DNA of 64,000 nt, from assembly GCA_902593165.1 (NCBI GenBank), contig CACJHI010000001.1:62001-126000 (forward strand), written 5' to 3'. A program made the translations under genes and the position numbers. This stretch comes from an uncultured Bacteroidota bacterium (GTDB taxonomy: Bacteria; Bacteroidota; Bacteroidia; Flavobacteriales; Flavobacteriaceae). The notes under the pieces were generated by a model, which did not search any database, was not told where the DNA came from, and was given only the letters and a program-made list of their open reading frames with translations. This document shows positions 8,204-19,000 of this stretch, piece by piece. The stretch's first letter is position 1. Each line of letters starts with the position of its first letter.

Positions 8204-11200
8204 ATGAACTACTCATTTAAGATTATAAACTCGTCTGCAGGATCTGGTAAAACCTTCAAACTAGCAATTGAGTTTATATCAAAGCTATTGGTTACAGAAG
8301 ATGATAATCACTTTAAATCGATGCTCGCTCTTACATTTACTAATAAGGCCTCTGCTGAGATGAAAGATAGAATTCTTTTATATCTATTGGATTTAAAGGA
8401 ACAAAGAAATGATGTAATTAAAGAACTAGTATTAAAAAAAACAAGTTTAGATGAGTTATATGTTGTTAAAAGGTCAGCCAAAATTTTAGAAAAAATACTC
8501 TATAACTATTCAAATTTTAATGTAATAACAATCGATAGCTTTACAAATAACATTATCAGTAGTATTGATGAGTCTAATCATAATGAAGATTCATTAGTTG
8601 AGTTAGACTCCGACATATATATTGATTTAGCAATCGATGATTTAATTTCAGAAATAGATGGTAATGAAGAATTAAAAAACTTACTAATTGAATTTGCCAA
8701 GTTTAAAATTACCGTTAATAAAAGTTGGGATATTACATATGACTTAAAAGATTTTAGCGTTTTTATTGATAAAGAATCAAATAAAGATCAGATTGAGTAT
8801 TTTAAAAAAATGGATAATAATCTATTATCTAAACTAAGAAAACAGATCTTAGATTTTAAGATTAAAAAGAAACATGAAATTATGTCTTTATTTGATCGAA
8901 CACTAAATATGATTTATGAAAATGGTTTAGTCGATAGTGATTTTAGAGGAGGTTATTTTCCAAAATATCTTAAGTCACAATTAAATGATTATAAATTTAT
9001 AATTAATGAATCTATAGAAAAATCTCTTACAGGTAAGTCAAATCTTTACAATAAAACTCTTGAAAAAATTAAAATTGAGAGAATTGAGTCAATCAGAAAA
9101 AATTTAATCAATAATTATCTTGAAATAAAGCAATTAGTATTAGAACTCTATAAAATTAATTCAACTCTACATTATCTTCCTTCCTTTTCTATTATTTCAA
9201 AACTTGAAGAAAAAATTCAAAAAATTCAAGATGAAAATGGCATTAGGTTAATTAGTAAGTTTAATAAACAACTTAATTTACTAATTCAACAAAACGATAC
9301 ACCATATATATATGAAAAATTAGGCTCAAGATTTACAGATTTTTATATAGATGAGTTCCAAGACACCTCTGAGCTTCAATGGAATAATTTAATCCCTTTA
9401 ATTTCAAACTCTATTCATAGTGAGTCACATGATGGTTTAAAAGGTTCGCTTTTAATTGTAGGTGATCCAAAGCAATCAATATATAGATGGCGAGGAGGTA
9501 AGTTTAATCAGTTTATAAATCTAATTTATGGTCAGACAAATCCATTTCATTTCAAACCAGATATTGAGAAAATAGATTCTAACTATAGAAGCTCAAGAGA
9601 AATTATAAATTTTAATTCTGATTTTTTTACTTATTTATCAAACCATTTAGAGCTAGATATATATGACTCAGATGATTTAAATTTTAAACAAGAATCATAT
9701 AAAAAAGAAGTTGGTCATGTATCTATAACTTCTTGTGAAAGTGAAATATTTTATTCAAAAATTGAAAACGAAATCTTGGACATTTTGGATAGAGGTTATG
9801 AACCAAATGAAATAGCTATTCTTGTAAGATTTAATAAACATGCCAAGGATTTAATAGAAAACATTAATAGTCCAAAATTCAATTTAATATCAAGTGAGGT
9901 TTTACAAATAACAAGTTCAAAGAAAATTCAATTTCTTATATCAATACTCAAATTAAGTAAATCTAAAAATGACTATTCAGAAAGAAAGCGAGTGATAGAT
10001 TTTTTATTTAAACATAATTATTTTGGCAATAACTATGAAAATTTAAACAAGTGTTTTCATATTAATCTTTCAAGAACTGATATAATTGATTTTTTTAGAA
10101 ATATTTCAAATCAAAAGTTTGATTTTAAATATTTTACTTCGCTAAATATTTTAGATGCAGTCAAATACTGTATAGACAATTTCCATATTAATATTAATGA
10201 TGCATATTTATATGCTTTTATAGATAATATCTTTGAATTTATTGAATCACATGATGACTCAATAAGTTCATATATCGAATATTGGGAAAAAAAATCAGAT
10301 AGTATTCATCTAAATATTCCGGAACACAGAGATTCAATAGTTATATCAACCATTCATAAAGCTAAGGGTCTTGAGTTCCCTTTTGTAATTGTGCCAATCT
10401 ATAATGACAGAATTAATGACAATAGAAATTCAGATCCAATATGGTTATATGAACCATTTAAAAGTTTTGATAGTCTAAAGTGGACATTAGTCCCAAAATC
10501 ACAAAACTTAATTCATATGGGAGATAATGCTAAAGAAATTTATGAAAGTAGTGAGCTTAACATCAAATTAGATACAATTAATCTATTATATGTAGCTTTT
10601 TCAAGGGCAGAAAGTGAGCTCAGTGTTATTTCCAAAAAAGATAATTTAAATAACAATTCACTTTCGTCAATCATACACGATTTTCTTGAATATAAAAAAG
10701 CAACGGAGGAATATAAAATTGGGCAAAAAACAATTAAAAAAAATGACCAAAACAAAATTGAGTCTAGTAATACTGAAAATAAAAAAATTAATATTATTTC
10801 AGCTTTAAAGAATTTAAGTCAAGCAGAATATATATCAGAACTACTTTCAAAAGTATTTGCTAAAGATAAGTCCTCTAAGGTTTACATATTTTTTCCAAAT
10901 CCAGATTTAATTAAATTAATTAAGCTTTTCGATGATGAATTAAATATAGAATTATGTAATTCATCACATCTCTTCAATACAAAGATTTTAGACTATGATC
11001 ATGCCTTGTTCCCAAACATGAATGAAGGATTATTTCCTTTCATAAAATTAAATGATTCTTGTATATCGGATTCTGAAAAAAAGAAATTTGAAAGCTTATC
11101 GCAAAATGAACAAGAAAAAAAGATCTCAGATATATTTTATAGAATAATAAATAAGGCTAAACAAGTTCACTTAATTTATGATTCAAGCATAAATTCTTTT

Positions 11201-12154
11201 GGGAGTGGAGAAGAAAGTAGGTTTGTTAAGCAAATTAAAATGTTAAGTTCTGGATTGACATTCATAAATAAAAAAGTGATTCAACAAAATCTAATTATAT
11301 CTGAAGATGAAGAAGTAAAAATTGTTAAGGACGATTTAATTTCCAAAAAAATTGAAAGCATATTGTCAGAGGGAGTATCCGCATCTTCATTGTCACTTTT
11401 TATCAAGAACCCATATTTATTCTATGAACAAAAAATACTTGGAGTAGATAATAAAGATGAATCAAAATACCTAAACTATATGGATCAAGGTACCCTTATC
11501 CATAGAGTAATTGAAAAACTCTACAAACCTTTTATCGGTAAAAATCTTGATGTTAGTGATATTAATTTTATGAAAAATCAATTACAAAATGAATCACGCA
11601 ACACATTTACTGAACTCTATTCAAAGGAGCCGACAGGGAAAAATTTAATATTTATTGAGGTTGTAAAAGAGTATATTGAGAACACACTTAATTTCGAGTT
11701 AGACCAAATAAAAAATCAAAATGCTAGGATCAAAATAATCTCTTTAGAAAAGAAACTGGAATATAATTTGAAGATAAAAAATCAAAATATAAAGCTTAAA
11801 GGTATAATTGACAGAATTGATATGTTCAATGATGGAGTTAGAATAATTGACTATAAATCTGGTAATGTTAATTCAGGAGTATTAGATATTAGAAATATTG
11901 ATAAAGTAAAAATAGACCATAAATATTCATATCTACTACAGTTACTTTTTTATAAATATTTGTTTGGATTGAATGATAAAAACATTCAGATAAAAGAAAT
12001 AGGAATATGTTCACTCAAGAAAAGAAACTTACCATTTGAATTTATAAAAAATCAAGCTATTTTATCAGTAGAAGAAATTCAAATGATTATTTCAGACATA
12101 ATAATTGATATAATGCAGACAGATGAATTTATTGATTCGGGTAATCCTTTATAA
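8204..12154 (+). CDS. Fused AddA-type helicase / AddB-type nuclease
   Basis: Predicted ATP-dependent helicase-exonuclease for processing DNA double-strand ends. The 1316-residue chain has a UvrD/AddA helicase: Walker [14 protein letters not shown] (9-21), Walker [15 protein letters not shown] (about 378-391), [14 protein letters not shown] (about 420), [11 protein letters not shown] (about 715) and motif [12 protein letters not shown] (about 792). After a Lys/Asn-rich linker (about 835-900) it changes to a sequence like the flavobacterial AddB-like protein: [11 protein letters not shown] (about 937), [18 protein letters not shown] (about 1059), [14 protein letters not shown], and a PD-(D/E)XK nuclease with IIDYKSGNV (about 1215) and QLLFYKY (about 1246). 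Other flavobacteria usually have these as two separate proteins. The AddA nuclease and AddB N-terminal helicase-like half seem to be missing. The 3' end overlaps the convergent crtI by 26 bases. Confidence 0.85.
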   Translation: MNYSFKIINSSAGSGKTFKLAIEFISKLLVTEDDNHFKSMLALTFTNKASAEMKDRILLYLLDLKEQRNDVIKELVLKKTSLDELYVVKRSAKILEKILYNYSNFNVITIDSFTNNIISSIDESNHNEDSLVELDSDIYIDLAIDDLISEIDGNEELKNLLIEFAKFKITVNKSWDITYDLKDFSVFIDKESNKDQIEYFKKMDNNLLSKLRKQILDFKIKKKHEIMSLFDRTLNMIYENGLVDSDFRGGYFPKYLKSQLNDYKFIINESIEKSLTGKSNLYNKTLEKIKIERIESIRKNLINNYLEIKQLVLELYKINSTLHYLPSFSIISKLEEKIQKIQDENGIRLISKFNKQLNLLIQQNDTPYIYEKLGSRFTDFYIDEFQDTSELQWNNLIPLISNSIHSESHDGLKGSLLIVGDPKQSIYRWRGGKFNQFINLIYGQTNPFHFKPDIEKIDSNYRSSREIINFNSDFFTYLSNHLELDIYDSDDLNFKQESYKKEVGHVSITSCESEIFYSKIENEILDILDRGYEPNEIAILVRFNKHAKDLIENINSPKFNLISSEVLQITSSKKIQFLISILKLSKSKNDYSERKRVIDFLFKHNYFGNNYENLNKCFHINLSRTDIIDFFRNISNQKFDFKYFTSLNILDAVKYCIDNFHININDAYLYAFIDNIFEFIESHDDSISSYIEYWEKKSDSIHLNIPEHRDSIVISTIHKAKGLEFPFVIVPIYNDRINDNRNSDPIWLYEPFKSFDSLKWTLVPKSQNLIHMGDNAKEIYESSELNIKLDTINLLYVAFSRAESELSVISKKDNLNNNSLSSIIHDFLEYKKATEEYKIGQKTIKKNDQNKIESSNTENKKINIISALKNLSQAEYISELLSKVFAKDKSSKVYIFFPNPDLIKLIKLFDDELNIELCNSSHLFNTKILDYDHALFPNMNEGLFPFIKLNDSCISDSEKKKFESLSQNEQEKKISDIFYRIINKAKQVHLIYDSSINSFGSGEESRFVKQIKMLSSGLTFINKKVIQQNLIISEDEEVKIVKDDLISKKIESILSEGVSASSLSLFIKNPYLFYEQKILGVDNKDESKYLNYMDQGTLIHRVIEKLYKPFIGKNLDVSDINFMKNQLQNESRNTFTELYSKEPTGKNLIFIEVVKEYIENTLNFELDQIKNQNARIKIISLEKKLEYNLKIKNQNIKLKGIIDRIDMFNDGVRIIDYKSGNVNSGVLDIRNIDKVKIDHKYSYLLQLLFYKYLFGLNDKNIQIKEIGICSLKKRNLPFEFIKNQAILSVEEIQMIISDIIIDIMQTDEFIDSGNPL

Positions 12155-13601
12155 CTTCACTAGATACAATTTTTCCTGATATTAAAGATGGAGGCACTCC
12201 AGGACCTGGAACAGTTAGCTGTCCAGTAAAATATAGTCCCTTTATTTTCTTGCTTTTCATCTTTGGTTTAAAGATTGAGGTTTGAAATAATGTGTTTGCT
12301 AACCCATAAGCATTTCCTTTGTATGAGTTATAATCATCCATAAAGTCTTTAACACAAAATGATTTTTTAAAGATTATATTATCACTTATTTTTTCGCCTG
12401 AGATATCCTCTATCCTTTTTAGAACAATATTTAAATATTTTTCTCTTATTTCTTCTTTATCTTCTAGGTCTGGAGCAATGGGAATTAGTATAAAACAATT
12501 TTCACAGCCATCTGGTGCCATACTTTTATCACTTAATGAAGGGAAATTCAGATAGAAAAGTGGAGATTCAGGCCATTTTGGATTATCATATATTTCAGAA
12601 GCATGTTTATTAAAGTCAACATCAAAGAACAAATTATGATGAGGTAATTTTTTTACTTTTTTATTTAAGCCTATGTAAAATAGAAGTGAAGAAGGTGCAA
12701 AAACTTTTTTATCCCAAAATGAATCATCATAATTTTTTAAATGATTAGGAATTAGTTTCTCGGTGTGATTATAATCAGCTCCACTAATAACAATATCTGC
12801 AGGAAATTCTTTGCCACTTGAAATGACACCTTTAATTCTTTTATTACTAACCATTATCTCATCTACATTTTGATCTGATTTAAAATTTACTCCTTTTTCT
12901 TTTGCAAGTTTAATCATTGACTCAACAACTTTATACATACCTCCTTTTTCTGGGAACCAGGTACCCAGGCCTAAATCTGCATGATTCATTATATTATAAA
13001 AAGCAGGAGTGTTTTCTGGTTTAGCACCAAGAAATAAAACAGGGAATTCCATTATTTGACGTAGCTTCTTATTTTTAAAATATCTACTAACCTCTGATTT
13101 AATATTAGTTGTAAAGTATCTCAACCTTTTGATAGTTCCAGGAGTAACTAATTCTAGAATTGATTTCCCAGGTTTATAAACTACCTTTTCCATAGCAACA
13201 GAATAATTATTCTTAGCCTCAGCCATAAATTTTAAAAGATTTTTTGAAGCGCCTTTTTCAATCTTTTCAAACGTTTCACTTATTTTTTCAAGGCTATCTT
13301 CAATCTCTATGTAATCATTTTTTCCAAAATAAACTCTGTAAGCTGGATCTAATTTTTTCAAATTATAGAAGTCACTAACAGACTTGTCAAAGTCATTAAA
13401 ATATTTTTCAAAAACATCTGGCATCCAATACCATGATGGCCCCATATCAAAGGTAAATCCCTCTGCTTTAAACTTTCTAGCACGTCCACCAAACGAGTTA
13501 TTCTTTTCAAGTATTGTTACATCATATCCACTATCAGCAAGATATGTTGCTGCTGAAATTGAAGAAAACCCAGAACCAATAATTATAATTTTTTTAGTCA
13601 T
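12129..13601 (-). CDS. crtI: Phytoene desaturase
   Basis: FAD-dependent desaturase that turns phytoene into lycopene in carotenoid synthesis, associated with the membrane. The 490-residue chain starts with the dinucleotide-binding fold KIIIIGSGFSSISAATYLA and continues with ILEKNNSFGGRARKF and FDMGPSWYWMPDVF, typical of bacterial CrtI. The C-terminal signature FTGQLTVPGPGVPPSLISGK is present. No crtB or crtZ lies next to it; the only other carotenoid gene in the window is at 24295-24936. The start overlaps the end of a 31-codon membrane ORF, and the 3' end overlaps the helicase gene. Confidence 0.93.
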   Translation of the reverse strand: MTKKIIIIGSGFSSISAATYLADSGYDVTILEKNNSFGGRARKFKAEGFTFDMGPSWYWMPDVFEKYFNDFDKSVSDFYNLKKLDPAYRVYFGKNDYIEIEDSLEKISETFEKIEKGASKNLLKFMAEAKNNYSVAMEKVVYKPGKSILELVTPGTIKRLRYFTTNIKSEVSRYFKNKKLRQIMEFPVLFLGAKPENTPAFYNIMNHADLGLGTWFPEKGGMYKVVESMIKLAKEKGVNFKSDQNVDEIMVSNKRIKGVISSGKEFPADIVISGADYNHTEKLIPNHLKNYDDSFWDKKVFAPSSLLFYIGLNKKVKKLPHHNLFFDVDFNKHASEIYDNPKWPESPLFYLNFPSLSDKSMAPDGCENCFILIPIAPDLEDKEEIREKYLNIVLKRIEDISGEKISDNIIFKKSFCVKDFMDDYNSYKGNAYGLANTLFQTSIFKPKMKSKKIKGLYFTGQLTVPGPGVPPSLISGKIVSSEVIKDYPNQ

Positions 13602-13689
13602 TTTTAGTAGTCATGTAGTCATAAAAAATAGAACCTAAAACTACTATCATAGAGAGAATAACTATAAATACAACAAACGATTTACTCAT
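13594..13689 (-). CDS. Small single-pass membrane protein, 31 residues
   Basis: A short minus-strand frame from the ATG at 13687-13689 to TAA at 13594-13596 encodes MSKSFVVFIVILSMIVVLGS followed by IFYDYMTTKND. It is one hydrophobic helix with a charged C-terminal tail. Its last eight bases overlap the crtI start, which suggests coupled translation. I do not recognise a family. The coding claim rests on the clean transmembrane composition, correct strand and coupling; conservation is untested. Confidence 0.5.
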   Translation of the reverse strand: MSKSFVVFIVILSMIVVLGSIFYDYMTTKND

Positions 13690-13741
13690 ATTTAAAATAT
13701 TGAATGATAAAAGTATAAAATATCGTAGATTTAGTTCAATT

Positions 13742-14254
13742 ATGACAGTCTTTTTAGATAAGAAATATTTATTTATAATAATATTATTTATATCGTGTAA
13801 TCAAACACCAGAGAATAAGACTGAAGAAGTCTCAGAAACAAAAGGATCCCTAGAGGCAATTTATGAAATTCCAATTAAGCTTAATGAAGATTTTATTTCT
13901 AATTATAATCTAGATGATTGGTCTGAATTTAAATTCTTAGAGTCATATATTTTTGTCCTTGCTAATTCAATTTCTGGATACCTTGAAAATGATGCTACTT
14001 ACCTAGATGAAACCTTAAATTCACTAAGTAGATATTCATCAGATATATCCAAGTCAGAATTCCAACTTTATAATAATAGACCTGAAATAAAGGGAAGATT
14101 TAAGTTGCTAAATATCCAGATCCAAAAGACAAAATTAAATTTAAATGATTGGAGTAAAGAGAAAGGGCTTGAGGAATTAAATAAAATATTTATTTTTTTT
14201 AACTATTCAATCAATACAATTAAATCAATTTTAGAGGATAGTATAATTAGTTGA
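13742..14254 (+). CDS. Hypothetical lipoprotein
   Basis: About 170 residues starting [11 protein letters not shown], with a type II signal peptide: a hydrophobic run and the lipobox LFISC, then a polar acidic stretch. The mature part is predicted helical with many Leu, Asn and Ser and no known domain that I can name. The frame can be extended to a TTG at 13700, but the ATG at 13742 gives a normal lipoprotein leader. The 3' end overlaps metG by eight bases. Confidence 0.75.
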   Translation: MTVFLDKKYLFIIILFISCNQTPENKTEEVSETKGSLEAIYEIPIKLNEDFISNYNLDDWSEFKFLESYIFVLANSISGYLENDATYLDETLNSLSRYSSDISKSEFQLYNNRPEIKGRFKLLNIQIQKTKLNLNDWSKEKGLEELNKIFIFFNYSINTIKSILEDSIIS

Positions 14255-15938
14255 TTCCCTTATTTAGTTTACTTTTTTGAAACTCAATCTCAGAGTCTTC
14301 GATTCTTCTAAATAACATCTCTTTATTATTTATTTTAAAATCAAAATCTATATGATCATTAAGATTATCCAGATCTTTCCAATGAACTTCTTTCAATCCA
14401 ATCATATCCTTCAGTTTTTTAGAAGTAAAAGGAATAAATGGTTCAGATATAACAGCTAAATATGAAACAATTACAAAGGATACATTAAGAATTTCTTCCA
14501 CTCTTTTGGGATTATCATTTTTAATTTTCCAAGGTTCATTATCTGCAAGATATTTGTTACCTAGTCTTGCAATATTCATAAGATCCTTAAGTGCTTCTCT
14601 AAATTTAAAATTATCCAATGAGATCATTAATTGATTCTTAAAACTTATTACCTCTTTTAAAACTTCTTGGTCATTTGTATCTGTTGAGTTGGATTTTGGG
14701 ATATTTCCATCATAATATTTATCAATTAATGATAAGACTCTGTTAGTAAAATTTCCATATATAGAAACTAATTCACTATTATTTCTTGTCTGAAACTCCT
14801 TCCAGGTAAAGTCATTATCCTTTGTCTCAGGACAGGTAGCTGTTAAAACATATCTTAAAACATCCTGCATATTTGGAAACTCCACTAAATATTCATGTAA
14901 CCAAACTGCCCAGTTTTTTGATGTAGATATTTTATCTCCCTCTAGGTTAAGAAATTCATTAGCTGGAACATTTTTAGGTAGAATAAAATCCCCAAACATT
15001 TTTAACATAATTGGAAATATTATACAGTGGAACACAATATTATCTTTACCTATAAAATGAATTAAATTCGAATCAGGATTTTTCCAATAATGTTCCCAAT
15101 CTTTATTATTTTTTAGTGCCCATTCCTTGGTAGATGATATATAGCCAATAGGTGCTTCAAACCAAACATAGAGAACTTTACCATCATCACCATCAACTTC
15201 AATCGGAATACCCCAGTCTAAATCTCTAGTTACAGCTCTTGGTTTAAGTCCATTATCTAGCCATGATTTAACTTGTCCGATAACATTAGCTTTCCAAATG
15301 TCTTTATTATCTATAGTGATCCAATCTCTTAAGAAATCTTCAAACTCATTTAGCTTTATATAATAGTGTTTTGTATTTCTTAAAACAGGAATAGAATCTG
15401 AAATTGTAGATTTAGGATTCTTCAATTCTTCAGGACTTAATGCTGAACCACATTTCTCACATTGATCTCCATAAGCTCCTGCTGAACCACACACAGGACA
15501 ATCACCGGTAATATATCTATCAGCTAAAAATTGATTTTCATTTACATCAAAAAATTGCTCAGACTCTATTAATGAAAACAGATCCTTTTCTTTTAGTAAA
15601 TTAAATAAATCTATTGATGTTTCGTGATGAATTTTTTTTGATGTTCTGGAATAATTGTCAAATGAAATACCAAATTCTTGGAAAGATGATTTAATCATTT
15701 CATCATATTTGTCAATTAATTCTTTTGGACTTATGGATGCTTTTTTTGAAGCTAATGATATAGCTACACCATGCTCGTCACTTCCACAAATAAATGCAAC
15801 ATCATTTTCAGTCAATCTCTTATATCTTGCATATATATCAGCAGGTATATATACACCTGCTAAATGTCCAATATGAATAGGTCCATTTGCATAAGGTAAA
15901 GCAGCAGTAATCGTAAAAGTTTCCTTACTTTTTTTCAT
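14247..15938 (-). CDS. metG: Methionyl-tRNA synthetase, short form
   Basis: Charges tRNA-Met with methionine. The class I signature is [14 protein letters not shown] (residues 15-28, HIGH region); zinc knuckle cysteines are in [18 protein letters not shown] (about 147-164); the KMSKS loop is DKISTSKNW. The anticodon-binding helical domain is present, with motifs NEPWKIK and [11 protein letters not shown]. The chain stops at 563 residues, whereas most flavobacterial MetRS are close to 690 and end in an EMAPII/Arc1p-like tRNA-binding dimerisation domain; that domain is absent here. A fully active monomeric form is plausible, since such forms exist in other bacteria. Confidence 0.95.
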   Translation of the reverse strand: MKKSKETFTITAALPYANGPIHIGHLAGVYIPADIYARYKRLTENDVAFICGSDEHGVAISLASKKASISPKELIDKYDEMIKSSFQEFGISFDNYSRTSKKIHHETSIDLFNLLKEKDLFSLIESEQFFDVNENQFLADRYITGDCPVCGSAGAYGDQCEKCGSALSPEELKNPKSTISDSIPVLRNTKHYYIKLNEFEDFLRDWITIDNKDIWKANVIGQVKSWLDNGLKPRAVTRDLDWGIPIEVDGDDGKVLYVWFEAPIGYISSTKEWALKNNKDWEHYWKNPDSNLIHFIGKDNIVFHCIIFPIMLKMFGDFILPKNVPANEFLNLEGDKISTSKNWAVWLHEYLVEFPNMQDVLRYVLTATCPETKDNDFTWKEFQTRNNSELVSIYGNFTNRVLSLIDKYYDGNIPKSNSTDTNDQEVLKEVISFKNQLMISLDNFKFREALKDLMNIARLGNKYLADNEPWKIKNDNPKRVEEILNVSFVIVSYLAVISEPFIPFTSKKLKDMIGLKEVHWKDLDNLNDHIDFDFKINNKEMLFRRIEDSEIEFQKSKLNKGIN

Positions 15939-16010
15939 TAAAAACTATTAATAACTATTCAAAACCAATCCAAGATAAAATATTAAATTAGTAATTGAAA
16001 CTATTCCTAA

Positions 16011-19000
16011 ATGTTTTTAATTTTTGATACTGAAACTACCGGTTTACCAAAAAAATGGAGTGCTCCATTAACTGATTTTGATAATTGGCCAAGAGCAATT
16101 CAAGTTGCATGGCAGGTTCATGATTTGTCTGGAAAATGTATTTCTAATCAAAGTTATATTGTTTATCCTGATGGGTTCTCAATTCCATATGACTCAGAAA
16201 AAATTCATGGAATTTCAACACAACTAGGAAAAAAGATTGGAGTAGAAATTAGTTTTGTCCTGGATAAATTTCATGAAGACTTAGAAAGATCAAAATTTAT
16301 ATGTGGTCATAACTTAAACTTTGATGAAAAAATTCTAGGTTCCGAATACTTAAGATCCAAAGGAACTAATCCTCTTCAAGACTTCCCAAAAATTGACACA
16401 TGTACTGAAGAAACAGCTGGAATATGTATGCTAACTGGAGGACGAGGGAGAAAATTTAAGTTACCTACCCTTATGGAACTTTACAAGCATCTATTTAATG
16501 AAAAATTTGAGTCTGCTCATAATGCATCTGCTGATGTTGAAGCAACAGCACTATGTTTATTCAAATTATTAAAAGAGAGAAAAATTCATCCAAGTTCTCT
16601 TGTAAATAATAATGAAATTTTAGATGAGCTAACCAAGCTTGATCTCTCAAAAGTAATCGTTCCAGATATTAATCATATAGACTTATTTGAGGAGTCTAGA
16701 AAATTAAAAATAAATCAAAATGTTGAAAAAAATGAAGAACATGTAAAAGCTGAAATCAATAAACAGGAATTTAAATTTGGTCATCTTCACTCATATACTC
16801 AATTTTCAATACTTCAATCAACTTCAAAAATATCAGATTTATTAAAATACTCAATTGAATATTCTCATGATGCAATAGCTATTACTGATAAATCAAATCT
16901 GATGGGCGCTTTTCATTTTATCAAAACTCTAAAAAGTTACAATGAAAATCTGACTGAAGGACAAAAATATATTAAGCCAATAGTTGGTTGTGAATTAAAC
17001 ATTTGTGATAATCATTTAGATAAATCTAATAGAGATGATGGTTATCAAATGATCTTTTTGGCCAAAAATAAGAATGGTTTTAGAAACTTATCAAAACTAA
17101 GTTCAATAGCAAATATTGATGGATTTTATTACTTACCCAGAATTGATAAAAAAGTCCTTGAAGAATATTCTGAGGATATTATAGTACTCTCAGGTGGATT
17201 AAGAGGAGAGATATCATCTAAGATTTTGAATCAAGGAGAAGAAAAGGCTGAAGAATCATTAAGTTGGTGGAAGGATACATTTGGATCAGATTTTTATTTG
17301 GAGATTCAAAGACATAATCAGGAGAATGAAGATTATATAATACCAATTATTAAAGAGTTTAGCTCCAAATACGACATAAAAATTATAGCTACTAATAACA
17401 CCTTTTACACTACAAAGACAGAAGCTAATGCTCATGATATATTACTATGTGTTAGAGATGGTGAAAAGCAGTCAGTACCAATTGGAAAAGGAAGAGGTTT
17501 TAGATATGGACTACCTAATGAGGAATATTGGTATAAGTCAAAAGATGAAATGTTTGAATTATTCAAAGATATCCCTAATAGCATCTATAATATATCCGAG
17601 ATAATAGATAAAGTCGAACCATTTGAACTAGCAAGAGAAGTACTACTTCCAGACTTTAAAATTCCCAAAAAATTTGTTCAAGATAATGACTTCGATAACC
17701 AGAAAGGTCAAAATCTTTATTTGAGACATCTAACTCTTGAGGGAGTAAAATCAAAATATAAAGAAATAGACAAAGATCTACAAGAAAGAATAGATTTTGA
17801 ACTTGATGTAATTTCTAAAACAGGTTATCCAGGATATTTTCTAATTGTTCAGGACTTTATTAGCGCTGCAAGAGAGATGGGGGTATCTGTTGGACCAGGA
17901 AGAGGATCAGCAGCAGGTTCTGTTGTTGCATATGCTCTTGGTATAACGAGTATTGACCCAATAAAGTATAACCTTCTCTTTGAGAGATTCCTAAACCCCG
18001 ATAGAGTTAGCTTGCCTGATATTGATATAGACTTTGATGATGAAGGAAGAAATAAAGTAATAGAATATGTTGTAAATAAATATGGCTCTCAACAAGTTGC
18101 TCAAATAATAACATACGGAAGGATGGCTGCTAAGTCATCAATAAGAGATACAGGGAGAGTACTTGACCTGTCATTATCTGAAGTTGATAGGATATCTAAA
18201 TTAGTTCCAAACATGAAGTTAGGTGAGATTTTTTCAAAAAAAGAGATAGACTTAAAATCTGAGCTAAGAACTGATGAGTTTAGTAGAGTTAGTGAATTAA
18301 AAAAATTATATAATTCAAAAGATCTATCTGCTCAGACTCTCAAACAAGCTAGTCTATTAGAGGGTTCTCTCAGAAATACTGGTATTCATGCATGTGGAGT
18401 AATTATTACACCAAGTGATATCTCAGAATTTGTACCCATTACCAAAGCTAAAGATTCAGATTTTTATGTTACTCAATTTGATAATTCAGTTGTTGAAGAT
18501 GCGGGATTACTTAAAATGGATTTCTTAGGTTTAAAGACACTAACCATTATTAAAGATACTGTAAAGCTTATCAAATATAAGTATGATAAACAGCTATATC
18601 CAGAAGACTTTCCATTAGATGATAAAAAAACATATGAACTCTTTCAAAGAGGTGAAACAGTAGGAATTTTTCAATATGAATCACTTGGAATGCAAAAGTA
18701 TTTAAAAGACTTAAAGCCTTCCAATTTTAATGATTTAATAGCTATGAATGCTCTATACAGGCCTGGACCTCTAGAGTATATTCCATCATTTATATCAAGA
18801 AAAAATGGATCTGAACCTATTGCATATGATATACCAGAGATGGAGGAATTTTTAAATGAAACATATGGAATAACTGTTTATCAGGAGCAGGTTATGTCTC
18901 TATCTCAGAAAATATCAGGTTTCTCAAAAGGTGAAGCTGACTTATTAAGGAAAGCCATGGGAAAAAAAATATTTTCTTTAATTGAAAAATTGAAGCCAAA

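Noticed and set aside
16011-16600. Exonuclease domain at the DnaE N-terminus as an unusual fusion
   Set aside because: It is the usual form of DnaE in Bacteroidetes.
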